DNA of 13,929 nt. Source: an uncultured Megamonas sp. Its GTDB lineage: Bacteria > Bacillota > Negativicutes > Selenomonadales > Selenomonadaceae. Each line of letters starts with the position of its first letter. Within the stretch, counting starts at the first letter, position 1. The notes under the pieces are model-generated. The model was not told where the DNA came from, ran no database searches, and saw nothing but the letters and a program-made list of their open reading frames with translations. The stretch is from contig USIX01000053.1 of NCBI GenBank assembly GCA_900554895.1, positions 1-13,929 of the forward strand. The letters are read 5' to 3'. Position numbers and translations under genes: made by a program. Below, piece after piece: positions 1 through 7,466 of this stretch.

Positions 1-815
1 GCGCGATTACGGGAAAAATTATTAAATTTATTGCGACACGTATCAGGTGTTTTATCACAGCCCGGATAAACGACGAAAGTATCGCCGACATTCGGCGCGC
101 TCTCCGCTTCGATTAGAAGTTCAATGGTATTGTTATTGCTGTAGCGAATACTGTGCGCCGTACCTGCCAAAACGCCTGTTAAAAACTCCAGCCCGCCCTG
201 TTCATAATAGCCGTCGGCAAAAGATAAATTGGAGCTTATAATTTTCTTTGTCGCCGCTGAAACGGTGCCCGTCTTTTTATAACTGTTCAGATTTACGCCG
301 CACATGCCGTCATAAAGCGAAAAAGGACACGTCGGATAATAGCAACGTGTCGGAAAATTGTTATTTAGTTTATTGGCAAGACTGTTCACATCAAGCGACA
401 GACTAAGACCGCCGCCTTCCGGCGTTTCAATCTCGCCCGTGAAAAGTTCCAGTACGTAAAGGGCATTTCCCTGTTCATCGAGAAAACAGCGGTACAACGA
501 AAGACGCGCATCGTCAAAGCCGCCGTTTCTAGCAATCTGCATAATGCTCACGCCGTTCATCTTGTCCGTTTCGTCAATTGTAAGTTCGATATTCAGGCTG
601 TCGATAACCTCATCAGCCGTCAATGAAATCTTATCGCGCGAAAATCCGGGACCGCTACATGAAAAAAGCCGACCGTCAGAAAGTTTTATATCCCTGTCGT
701 AGTCGGCATAGCAGAAAACAGCCCCGTCAAAAAGCGTAATCTCATATAAATCACACATACGAAAATCAGTTGTCTGCGCTAAAAACGCTATTAAATTACT
801 GTCAGCACTTTTCAA
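1..815 (-). CDS. DUF2163 (phage BR0599 family) distal-tail protein, 3' end outside window
   Basis: 271 codons are visible and the frame is still open at the window edge, so the C-terminus is missing. I chose the TTG at 815 because an AGGTG ribosome binding site sits just upstream. The first in-frame ATG, 19 codons later, has no better site. The N-terminal part has the short beta-strand character of tail-hub proteins. Near the visible end is the family's signature, PGCDKTPDTCRNKF (about residues 252-265), a Cys-rich stretch normally followed by an NFRGFP-type segment. In gene transfer agents and many siphophages this family sits next to DUF2460 and ahead of an NlpC/P60 peptidase and the tail-tip protein, as part of the distal tail or baseplate hub. 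Here the DUF2460 gene is about 790 bp upstream, with hicAB wedged between. The family call is solid; the exact structural position is inferred. Confidence 0.85.
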   Translation of the reverse strand, partial: MKSADSNLIAFLAQTTDFRMCDLYEITLFDGAVFCYADYDRDIKLSDGRLFSCSGPGFSRDKISLTADEVIDSLNIELTIDETDKMNGVSIMQIARNGGFDDARLSLYRCFLDEQGNALYVLELFTGEIETPEGGGLSLSLDVNSLANKLNNNFPTRCYYPTCPFSLYDGMCGVNLNSYKKTGTVSAATKKIISSNLSFADGYYEQGGLEFLTGVLAGTAHSIRYSNNNTIELLIEAESAPNVGDTFVVYPGCDKTPDTCRNKFNNFSRNR

Positions 816-847
816 TTAATCACCTGCTTTCAAGAAAATCAAAAAAA

Positions 848-881
848 TAACACGTGTTAATATTTACATACGTGTTAATAT
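848..881. promoter_or_regulatory. Operator-like repeats upstream of hicAB
   Basis: A perfect 12-bp palindrome, TAACACGTGTTA (848-859), overlaps the first of two identical 12-bp direct repeats, ACGTGTTAATAT (852-863 and 870-881). The repeats are spaced 18 bp apart. A weaker third copy, TGTGTTATAAT, merges into the -10 box. The repeats bracket the -35 element, which is where a ribbon-helix-helix autorepressor such as HicB would be expected to bind. Binding is inferred from position and symmetry. Confidence 0.6.
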
Positions 882-891
882 GTGTTATAAT
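863..891 (+). promoter_or_regulatory. hicAB promoter
   Basis: The -35 box is TTTACA (863-868, 5 of 6 consensus), followed by a 17-bp spacer and TATAAT (886-891, 6 of 6). TG at 883-884 makes it an extended -10. It lies about 25 bp ahead of the hicA start. It is the best promoter in the window and gives the cassette transcription independent of the phage late operon. Confidence 0.85.
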
Positions 892-915
892 ATTAATTGT
901 TAGGAGGAGATTTTT

Positions 916-1098
916 ATGAAAACAAAGGAGTTGTTGAAATTCTTAAAAAAGCATGGCGTTACATTTGTCAGAAACGGCGGTAATCATGATATCTATTACA
1001 GCCCTCTAACTGGCAAAAAGTTAAAAATCTGGCGTCATGCTAAAGAAGTTCCTACTGGAACAGCAAACCAAATACTGAAGGATGCAGGGCTTAAATAA
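916..1098 (+). CDS. hicA: HicA mRNA-interferase toxin
   Basis: 60 residues, typical for HicA. The protein has the double-stranded-RNA-binding-like fold pattern: KELLKFLKKHG helix, then the VRNGGNHDIYY strand pair containing the conserved catalytic His24, then the C-terminal HAKEVPTGTANQILKDAGL helix. Known HicA proteins cleave mRNA in a translation-independent way and are held inactive by HicB. The ribosome binding site TAGGAGGAG ends about 6 bp before ATG. Gene order is toxin first, the usual order for hicAB. It is on the plus strand, opposite to all phage structural genes, and is more AT-rich than they are, so it is probably an acquired cargo gene. Confidence 0.93.
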   Translation: MKTKELLKFLKKHGVTFVRNGGNHDIYYSPLTGKKLKIWRHAKEVPTGTANQILKDAGLK

Positions 1099-1156
1099 GC
1101 CCTCCCCTCAATTTAATATAAATATTTTAATCAAAAAAGAGGTGAACATAAATACT

Positions 1157-1579
1157 ATGAAATATATTTATCCTGCCGTTTTCACTTTCGATACTTCCGA
1201 TAAAAATTTTCCTAATGGTGTTTATCTGGTAAATTTCCCAGATTTGGATGCCTGCCATACATTTGGTAATACATTGGAAGAAGCGTATAATATGGCAGAA
1301 GATGTTTTGAATTTAACGCTTTGGGATATGGAAGAAAGTAAGGAAAATATTCCTGCTCCAAGCAATCCGCAAAATATTAAATATGACGAAAACTCCTTTG
1401 TATCTTTAATCAGTGCAGATACTTTAGCTTATAGAAAATTATATGATAAAAAATCTGTAAAGAAGACACTGACTATTCCTGCATGGCTCAATAATTTAGC
1501 ATTGGAAAGAAATATTAATTTCTCCAATATATTGCAAAACGCCTTAATTAAAGAATTAGGCGTGGAAAATCACTCCTGA
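1157..1579 (+). CDS. hicB: HicB antitoxin and autorepressor
   Basis: 140 residues from the ATG at 1157. An in-frame ATG at 1082 exists but would overlap hicA and lacks a ribosome binding site. GAGGTG at 1138-1144 sits 12 bp before 1157, slightly long, and the GTG at 1142 is a less likely alternative. The N-terminal half (MKYIYPAVFTFD, GVYLVNFPDL, then a TFGNTLEEAYNMAEDVL helix) is the degenerate RNase-H-like HicB fold that blocks HicA. The C-terminal ~40 residues (KKTLTIPAWLNNLALERNINFSNILQNALIKELG) are a ribbon-helix-helix DNA-binding domain, which fits autoregulation at the repeats upstream of hicA. The stop codon is followed at once by a terminator. Confidence 0.92.
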   Translation: MKYIYPAVFTFDTSDKNFPNGVYLVNFPDLDACHTFGNTLEEAYNMAEDVLNLTLWDMEESKENIPAPSNPQNIKYDENSFVSLISADTLAYRKLYDKKSVKKTLTIPAWLNNLALERNINFSNILQNALIKELGVENHS

Positions 1580-1580
1580 C

Positions 1581-1610
1581 AAAAGACCGCTTTTACGGCG
1601 GTCTTTTTTT
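1581..1610 (+). terminator. Intrinsic terminator of hicAB
   Basis: A perfect 10-bp stem (1581-1590 with 1598-1607) and a 7-nt loop lead into a run of seven T (1604-1610), starting two bases after the hicB stop. On the minus strand the same hairpin follows the DUF2460 stop and ends in four U, so it may also stop or slow phage late transcription running toward the DUF2163 gene. Confidence 0.88.
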
Positions 1611-2175
1611 ATACGGTGATTAGTTTTAAACTGCCCGTTTCATAGAAATTTCTGTAGACTGCCGTGAAATCCACACTGTCATCGAGTGCAACGCGCCAGT
1701 AATACATAAAATCCGCCCGAATAATTCCCGTCGGCGGAGCATTGAAAGTCAGTATGCCGTTTTCACCCAAAGTGTAATTGTTTACGTACTGTTCGTTTAC
1801 ATAAACTCGGAGCGTTTCGGGAATTATATCCGTTACCGGCTCGTAGAAAACATTGTTTACGCCCCATGTGCGTATCAACTGGAAATTTTTTGCCGTGCCG
1901 TTGCCCTGCGCAATTACGGCGTTTATCTGTCTGTTATCCTCGTGGTCGAGCCAAAGGAAACTGCCGCCGCCAACGTTGCATAAAAAACCGATTATTTCCT
2001 CATATTCGCACTGTTTCAGTCCCGTAAACTGTACATCTATCGTCCATTTCGGATAGGCGCGGTTAGTGATGGATTTGCGCCTGCCGCGCCCCAAAATGAC
2101 GGAAGTTGTGTTGAAATCGGGTGTTTTAACGGAGTTCCATTTCACTTTTCTGTTCGGAAATATCAATAAGCTCAT
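1609..2175 (-). CDS. DUF2460 (TIGR02217-type) distal-tail protein
   Basis: 188 residues. The N-terminus shows the FPNRKVKWNSVKTPDFNTT pattern, the middle has a KWTIDVQFTGLKQCEYEEIIGFL segment and a SFLWLDHED motif, and the end has the FMYYWRVALDDSVDFTAVYRNFYETGSLKLITV pattern typical of the family (length normally about 200). In gene transfer agents the DUF2460 protein is a distal-tail component directly after the tape measure and before DUF2163. The order is the same here, so it probably contributes to the tail-tip ring that closes the tube. ATG at 2175 overlaps the tape-measure TGA (ATGA), with AGGGG upstream, so the two are translationally coupled. The stop lies inside the hicAB terminator. 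Confidence 0.85.
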   Translation of the reverse strand: MSLLIFPNRKVKWNSVKTPDFNTTSVILGRGRRKSITNRAYPKWTIDVQFTGLKQCEYEEIIGFLCNVGGGSFLWLDHEDNRQINAVIAQGNGTAKNFQLIRTWGVNNVFYEPVTDIIPETLRVYVNEQYVNNYTLGENGILTFNAPPTGIIRADFMYYWRVALDDSVDFTAVYRNFYETGSLKLITV

Positions 2176-5100
2176 ACCGCCTGTCCCCTTCCCGTGCTTT
2201 TGAACGATTGACTTACCAGCCCTTTAACGAGATTTCTGCCGTTTTTCTTAAAAAGTTTTTCGACCGATTTTGCGTCCACCGCGCTGATATTGATATTGTA
2301 GCTGTTGCCTGCATTATCATTTATCAGCCCCGCTTTTTCAAAATAGCTTCGATTGAGCGGCATGACGGCTTCTTTATATTTTCCTTCACCAATCATGGCT
2401 ATCGTCGCACCTGTCGTGATGCCGCCGCTTGCCAGTGCCGGAATACTCGTTGCCGCCGTGAGCGCGCTTGCACCGGCGGAAGATGCCGCAAGTGAGCCGA
2501 GCGCAATGGCACTTGTGCCGGGCATGACCATTTCCTTATAAAGTGCCGCCGTCGCCCATGCTGCCGCCTGCTGTGCGGCTAGTGCCGTGGATTTTGCCGC
2601 ACTTGCCTTTTCCATGCTCTCGCCCATGAGAGAAGCCGTTATCATGCCAGCAAGTTTCTGCGCATAGAAATTGACCACAGTCTGAATGAGTGAAGCTCCT
2701 AAATTGCGGATGGCATCGCCCCATGTCTGCGTACCCATGATGAGCGAGTTTATATTTTCGCCGAGGCTGTCGTAAACGGTGCCGTATAAATCGGACATTA
2801 GCTGCGCATTGGTGGCGTTTGCCGCCAAAAATACTTCCCTGTAAGTATCCATCATTTCTTTTTGCGCTTCCATATTGTTTAGGCGGATAGCATTTTCCTC
2901 TGTTAAAGTTTCACGCAGTTTTTCAAGGCTCATCTGATTGTAGGCACTGTCAAGTTCTGCTTGAATATCTTTGCAGTTTTTATAGGCGTCGATATATTCA
3001 TCGTAATAATCGTTAAGTGTATTCTGTTTTTCCTGTGCAATATATTTTTCTGCCGCTATTTCATCGTTTTTGCGCTGCTCAAACAGAAAATTTGCCTTAG
3101 CAATCATTTCCTCGTTGCCGCTAAGCTGCGCCGCCTGCACCAAATCCTGCGCCTGCCGCGTACTGTCCGTGTATTTCTGCTTCCATTCGTCCAGTTTATC
3201 GAGCGCGTCCGATGTATCGAGCCACAACTGCGCCTGTACTTTTTGCGCGCCTTCCATATGGGAAAAATTACTTTCAATTTTAAAGCCGACAAATGATTTA
3301 TTTAAATCGGTGCTTTTCTTGATGATATCATCATATTCTTCCGAGATATTCTGAACGATTTTTTCCGTTTTATCCGTGATATTTGTGTACAAATTTTGGC
3401 TGACTTCCTTGCCCTGCGCCTGAAGCTCCGTGATTTTCTGCTGAAGTTTTTGAATTTCGCCCAGCGATTTATCCGTCTTGACGATAATATCCGCTTTTGC
3501 CGTAACGGAAGTATTTTCCGTAAAGCTATTGCCGTTTATGCCGCCTGAAATACTAAGCCCCCGCGCATTGTCCGCTTTAAACATGCCGAGCATCTGCCCT
3601 GTTTGCAGCCACAGATTTTTAGCGCGCTCCGTGCCGTCAATCGGGATGGCCGCTTCGGCGCTGTCTTCGGCAAAATACGTTAAAAACGCTCCCTGCGAGT
3701 AGATTCCGCCTTTGGCATTATGGGCAGGTTTTCCTGTACTGAAGCCGGAAAAATCCGTTCCCGCTATGCTGTTTATGCCGGAGATGACCGTATTCACCAT
3801 GTCCAAAAGCCCGTTTAAAACACTTGAACCGATATTATATATCATGTCAAACGCACCGGAGAAAATCTGTACGACACCGTTCCATGCCGTATCCCAGTCG
3901 CCTGTGAATACGCCGGTTAAAAACGTTGTGATACCGGTGAAAATATCAATAATGCCGCTTACGATATCGGCGATTAAATCTGCCGCTGTACCGACGATAT
4001 CCCCGATAAGTCCGAATGTTGTCGTAAAGGAAAATAAAAGCGTACCGCCGACAAATTCCGCTAGTGGTTCAAGTATCGGCATAAGACTTTCCAGCAGAGG
4101 ACTTAAACTGTTGACAAAATCCGCACCGCTGTCATAAATCCGACCGAAAGCGTCCGAAAAATCCGCCGCCAAATCGGAAACGGTCTGCATAACACTGTCA
4201 GCAATGGTACTAAAAAAGTTCATCTCGCCGTCCAGTTCGGAAAATGCCGTAACGGCAAGAGCGATACCGGTACCTATTGCTGCTCCCATGCCGATAATCG
4301 GCGCGGCGGCTGCGGCAACGGAGGTAAAGGTGGCAACAAGTGGCGCCGCCACTGCGATAAGTCCCGCTATGGATGCTACCAGTACCCCGCCGATAATTCC
4401 GGCAAGCGCACCGAGCGTTATCTTAAGTTCCGGCGGTATCATCTCACGAAATGTTTCGGCAAGTCCGTTTTCTCGCACTGAAGCAAAGAAATCTACAAGA
4501 AAAGTGGCAAATTCCTTGAGTAGCGGCATAGCTTCCTGCATTAAAGGAATAATAAGCTCCGTTTCAATCTGTCTGCCGATAAATTCAAAAATCCCGCCTA
4601 TACTGGATATATTGTCTATCTGCATTTTGGCGAGTGTATCTGCTGTCATATCAGCTTTGTCAGAGATATTGGCAAGAGCCAGAACGCCCTTTGCGCCTAA
4701 ATCCTCCCACATTGTACCGAATAGATTTACACCAGCAATATTCTGCTCTACAGGGTCGGTCATAGCTGCAAGTGCTGCTACCGTTTCATTAAATGCCTGT
4801 TTGGCACTGTCGCCGCCGGCGGCAAAACGTTGTGCCATAGTATCGGCATTCATTCCAATTGCGGCAAAACCTTCCGCCGTTGTTTTACTGCCGTCTTTAA
4901 CACGGATGTTGAATTCCTTCATAGCATCGCCGACTTTGTCTATACTCCATGCGCCGTTTTGTGCACCGGTAATTAGTATACCGGTAAATTCCTCGGCTGA
5001 AAAACCGAGCTGTTTAAACTGAACGGCATATTCATTCATCGTGTCAGCAAGGTCACCATTTTTATTCACGCCGTTTTGCGCTGCCTGCGCCATGAGTGTA

Positions 5101-5804
5101 TATGCTTCCTGACCGCTTATGCCGAACTGTTTTATAAGATTATCGGCAGCGCGTACACTTTCATTCACGTCAATTTCAAATGCGTCCCGTACTAAAAGCG
5201 CACCTTGAGCGATATCTTCCAGTGCCGAGCCGTCAAGACCCGTAATCTGTGCCGATATGCCGACGGCATTACCGACATCAAGAAAATCCTGCCCCGCACC
5301 GCTGGCATATACATTGCCGACATTTTCCATTAAACCCTGCATTTGCATATCCGTCGCGCCGGTCATCATCTGCAGTTTGCTCATGGCCTGCTGTGCCATA
5401 TTTATATGCTCGTATAGAGCACTTGCCGCCGCTATCGCCCCTGCAAATACGGCACCGCCGCCTAAAATATCGCTAGCGTTCAAATCATCTATGGAAGATT
5501 TGGCTTTATTAATGCTCTGTGTAAGCTCATCCATATTCTGTTTGGCTTTTGTACTAAGCGAAGTAAACGAGGATGTGGCTTTTTTTATAGCTAAGGACAG
5601 TTTATCCATGCCGCTTTTCGCCTTGCCGGATGCAGATTGCACTTCACGCCCCGCTTTTTGCATGGCTTCTTCCAGCTCCGCCGCACTTTTTCTGCCTGCC
5701 ATGCCGAAAGAATTTATATCACTTTTCGCCTTGCCGAGAGAATTTTCCAATGCTTTACTATCACCGGATATCACGACTTCTATTTTTTTATCACTGTCTG
5801 CCAC
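2172..5804 (-). CDS. Tail tape measure protein (TP901 core plus lambda gpH-like C-terminus)
   Basis: 1210 residues from GTG at 5804, which sits 8 bp after AGGAGG. The GTG three codons upstream overlaps that site and is less likely. Numbering below counts from the upstream GTG. Residues ~20-110 are coiled coil. Residues ~142-380 match the TP901-type tape-measure core (MSKLQMMTGAT, GISAQITGLDG, FSAEEFTGIL, VGDAMKEFNI, NLFGTMWEDLG). Residues ~465-525 are strongly hydrophobic and could span a membrane. Residues ~780-990 are a second coiled-coil rod. Residues ~1005-1065 resemble the lambda gpH C-terminal domain. Two similar Gly-rich GGI...EA-[AV]-[IM]-P motifs occur (~701-724 and ~1130-1152). The protein sets tail length and helps deliver DNA. 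It follows the tail-chaperone genes and precedes DUF2460, the canonical place. Confidence 0.93.
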   Translation of the reverse strand: MADSDKKIEVVISGDSKALENSLGKAKSDINSFGMAGRKSAAELEEAMQKAGREVQSASGKAKSGMDKLSLAIKKATSSFTSLSTKAKQNMDELTQSINKAKSSIDDLNASDILGGGAVFAGAIAAASALYEHINMAQQAMSKLQMMTGATDMQMQGLMENVGNVYASGAGQDFLDVGNAVGISAQITGLDGSALEDIAQGALLVRDAFEIDVNESVRAADNLIKQFGISGQEAYTLMAQAAQNGVNKNGDLADTMNEYAVQFKQLGFSAEEFTGILITGAQNGAWSIDKVGDAMKEFNIRVKDGSKTTAEGFAAIGMNADTMAQRFAAGGDSAKQAFNETVAALAAMTDPVEQNIAGVNLFGTMWEDLGAKGVLALANISDKADMTADTLAKMQIDNISSIGGIFEFIGRQIETELIIPLMQEAMPLLKEFATFLVDFFASVRENGLAETFREMIPPELKITLGALAGIIGGVLVASIAGLIAVAAPLVATFTSVAAAAAPIIGMGAAIGTGIALAVTAFSELDGEMNFFSTIADSVMQTVSDLAADFSDAFGRIYDSGADFVNSLSPLLESLMPILEPLAEFVGGTLLFSFTTTFGLIGDIVGTAADLIADIVSGIIDIFTGITTFLTGVFTGDWDTAWNGVVQIFSGAFDMIYNIGSSVLNGLLDMVNTVISGINSIAGTDFSGFSTGKPAHNAKGGIYSQGAFLTYFAEDSAEAAIPIDGTERAKNLWLQTGQMLGMFKADNARGLSISGGINGNSFTENTSVTAKADIIVKTDKSLGEIQKLQQKITELQAQGKEVSQNLYTNITDKTEKIVQNISEEYDDIIKKSTDLNKSFVGFKIESNFSHMEGAQKVQAQLWLDTSDALDKLDEWKQKYTDSTRQAQDLVQAAQLSGNEEMIAKANFLFEQRKNDEIAAEKYIAQEKQNTLNDYYDEYIDAYKNCKDIQAELDSAYNQMSLEKLRETLTEENAIRLNNMEAQKEMMDTYREVFLAANATNAQLMSDLYGTVYDSLGENINSLIMGTQTWGDAIRNLGASLIQTVVNFYAQKLAGMITASLMGESMEKASAAKSTALAAQQAAAWATAALYKEMVMPGTSAIALGSLAASSAGASALTAATSIPALASGGITTGATIAMIGEGKYKEAVMPLNRSYFEKAGLINDNAGNSYNINISAVDAKSVEKLFKKNGRNLVKGLVSQSFKSTGRGQAV

Positions 5805-6123
5805 TGTTTTCACCTCCTCTTAAAGCTCTGCGCCAGTAATCCACTTCACTTTTCGACATTCTGCCCGCTCCGTTAAATCTGCCGTCAGGAAATAAATCAT
5901 TCAATGTTAAATTCTTTTTAACGATTTTTCCAGCAGTATTTACGACGGGCAGTGTTACAAATTCCGCCAGCAGATTTTGCATCTGTCGGTATTTAAACAC
6001 ATAGCCGTCAATCAGATTTACCGCGTCAAAAACGGTCATTTCGCCAATTTGAGCAGAAGTATACCCCATTATAAATAAATCTCTAAGCAGATTATTTTCC
6101 ACCCAGTCGGCGAAACTAATCAT
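5791..6123 (-). CDS. Downstream tail-assembly chaperone reading frame (gpGT 'T' part)
   Basis: 110 residues beginning MISFADW, with aromatic- and acid-rich helices and a basic end (RRALRGGENSGR). It has no recognisable enzyme motif. Size and place, between a gpG-like gene and the tape measure, fit the second reading frame of the gpG/gpGT tail-assembly-chaperone pair that coats the tape measure before tube polymerisation. ATG at 6123 overlaps the upstream TGA (ATGA) and has no convincing ribosome binding site. Most or all of its translation could come from -1 frameshifting at the A8 run just upstream, giving a fusion of about 242 residues. The functional assignment rests on context rather than clear sequence similarity. 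It overlaps the tape-measure start by 14 bp. Confidence 0.7.
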   Translation of the reverse strand: MISFADWVENNLLRDLFIMGYTSAQIGEMTVFDAVNLIDGYVFKYRQMQNLLAEFVTLPVVNTAGKIVKKNLTLNDLFPDGRFNGAGRMSKSEVDYWRRALRGGENSGRQ

Positions 6124-6518
6124 TTTTTTTCGTCTGTGTCTTCATCTGCACCAATCATTTTAGCTTTTTCGATTACATCTTCAAATAGGCTTACTTTGCC
6201 GCCTGTAAGTCCGGATAAACCGATAGTACCATAAACAAGTCCCGCCAGTTTTACATAACCGTCTTCATTTTCCTGAATGTACTGTGCCACCCAGTTTCGT
6301 ACTTTTTTTAGGTCCAAAAGCTTATCCTCATATTTTAAACCAACCCAAACTGCATGAATTAAAGTGTCAAAAGAAAATCTCGAACCTTGACTCATCCATG
6401 TCATTATATTTTTCTCCGGTATATATGCTTCAAGTTCTAAAATGCCATTTATATCAAATCTCATTTTGCGGTCCTTGCCGCCGATGAAGATACTTACTGT
6501 TTTATCTATTTTGCTCAT
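6120..6518 (-). CDS. Tail assembly chaperone (gpG-like)
   Basis: 132 residues, starting at ATG 6518 with AGGAGG six bases upstream. The layout is that of gpG-type chaperones: an N-terminal beta hairpin (TVSIFIGGKDRKMRFDINGILELEAYIP), a helical middle (FDTLIHAVWVGLKYEDKLLDLKKVRNWVAQYI) and an acidic, disordered, lysine-ending tail (IGADEDTDEKK). Such proteins bind the tape measure and recruit tail-tube subunits but do not remain in the virion. It lies between the tail-tube gene and the tape measure, exactly where the family is found, and its 3' end carries the A8 slippery run. The family is assigned from size, motif pattern and gene order. Confidence 0.8.
   Translation of the reverse strand: MSKIDKTVSIFIGGKDRKMRFDINGILELEAYIPEKNIMTWMSQGSRFSFDTLIHAVWVGLKYEDKLLDLKKVRNWVAQYIQENEDGYVKLAGLVYGTIGLSGLTGGKVSLFEDVIEKAKMIGADEDTDEKK
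6123..6130 (-). promoter_or_regulatory. Candidate -1 programmed frameshift site (A8 run)
   Basis: On the coding strand the first chaperone gene ends GAA AAA AAA TGA. The eight A form a perfect A AAA AAA slippery heptamer directly ahead of the stop. A -1 slip continues as ATG ATT AGT into the next frame. I see no strong hairpin in the following ~50 bases, so the stimulatory element, if any, is unknown. Confidence 0.6.
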
Positions 6519-6528
6519 AATCTGCCTC

Positions 6529-7047
6529 CTATCCTAATTTTGCCGTACCGATTATAGCTTTACCGAGTGCCGCCGTAGAGCGCGGGTCCGGCATATCTTT
6601 ATAATATGTCGGCGTTTCCGTTATTTTTAATTTAACACTGACCGTTGCTATATCGTCATAAGAAGTTTCATCCGAAAACTCCGAGACAACACACCAGAAG
6701 CGTTCGGATTCTCCTTTTTGGTGCCAGCGCAGAACATCTATTTTCTGCCCTAATCTATAGGCTTCTTTCAGTTGCTGGTAGCCTATATCGTAAGGATAAA
6801 TTACAATGTCCGCCGTGATTTCACCTGTTCGGATGCCGACTTCCCAGTCTCCGAACTCTCCGCTTGTTTTATTGCTGGCATCAAGTTCACTTCTGGTATC
6901 GCTCATATTCGCCGTGCGCTGGCCGCCTATACGTTCCCAGCAGGGCGTTTCATATGTTGCGCTGTCATCGGCACTGTAATTTATAAATAAATATACCTCT
7001 TTACCAAGTTCCGCTCCCGTATCGAGCGGTTTTGTCACAAGTCCCAT
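6529..7047 (-). CDS. Major tail (tube) protein
   Basis: 172 residues. The N-terminal KPLDTGAELGKEVYLFINYS and WERIGGQRTANMSDTRSELDASNKTS segments, and the central WEVGIRTGEITADIVIYPYD, match the beta-sandwich tail-tube fold of TP901-1 / gene-transfer-agent major tail proteins. The protein polymerises around the tape measure to form the tail tube. It is expected to be highly expressed, and its ribosome binding site (GGAGG, 7-bp spacing) is strong. ATG at 7047 overlaps the preceding stop (TAATG). It is followed after 10 bp by the chaperone gene, so it lies in a tightly packed tail operon. Confidence 0.88.
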   Translation of the reverse strand: MGLVTKPLDTGAELGKEVYLFINYSADDSATYETPCWERIGGQRTANMSDTRSELDASNKTSGEFGDWEVGIRTGEITADIVIYPYDIGYQQLKEAYRLGQKIDVLRWHQKGESERFWCVVSEFSDETSYDDIATVSVKLKITETPTYYKDMPDPRSTAALGKAIIGTAKLG

Positions 7048-7466
7048 TATATTTCCTCCGTTTCAAATTCAACTGTATACATAATAAGCGTCCTGCCGAC
7101 AGTGTTCATACCGGCAGGCGTTCCGAAAATAATGCGGTCGACTGAGCTAAATAGTGCCCAGCCGCCAAGTGAATAATCTTTTGCAAGTATTTCCCGAATG
7201 TGAAGGGCCATATTTTCCACAGGACGCGTTTTCAGTTCCTCACCTTTAGGGTTAGGGCAGATAATATCTATGCCGTAGACGGCTTTTGCCTTGGATATCG
7301 TTTTGCCTGTATTTTGAAATTCCAGACTGTCGCAGTAGACAAGACCGGTCGTTTCTTTCGGGAAAACGGCACCTAAGACTTTTTCCTCCCATTTTATCTC
7401 TGGCATTTCCTGCTTTAACAGCTCCAGAATATAGTTGGAAATATTATGCAGCATGTATTTTTCCAT
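7047..7466 (-). CDS. Tail terminator / tail-completion protein
   Basis: 139 residues. ATG at 7466 overlaps the previous stop as TGATG. An internal ATG four codons on is an alternative. The pattern is an N-terminal helix (NISNYILELLKQEMPEI), a beta sheet with an AVYGIDIICPNPKG strand, a helix (VENMALHIREILA) and C-terminal strands (TLIMYTVEFETEEI). This is the compact alpha/beta fold of tail terminators such as lambda gpU and GTA-type DUF3168 proteins, which cap the tail tube and join it to the head. Its place just before the tail-tube gene agrees. The sequence match is weak by eye, so function leans on position. Confidence 0.7.
   Translation of the reverse strand: MEKYMLHNISNYILELLKQEMPEIKWEEKVLGAVFPKETTGLVYCDSLEFQNTGKTISKAKAVYGIDIICPNPKGEELKTRPVENMALHIREILAKDYSLGGWALFSSVDRIIFGTPAGMNTVGRTLIMYTVEFETEEI

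Noticed and set aside
47..241. 64-residue plus-strand frame
   Set aside because: It lies antisense to the DUF2163 gene, whose frame is open and carries the family signature.
1082..1156. N-terminal extension of HicB
   Set aside because: It overlaps hicA, lacks a ribosome binding site, and the family N-terminus begins at the ATG at 1157.
4204..5022. 272-residue plus-strand frame
   Set aside because: It is antisense to the tape-measure gene, Ala/Ser/Pro-rich as expected for a mirror of a biased coding sequence, with no ribosome binding site or family match. Similar plus-strand frames at 3712-4137, 5257-5823 and 9598-10098 are rejected for the same reason.
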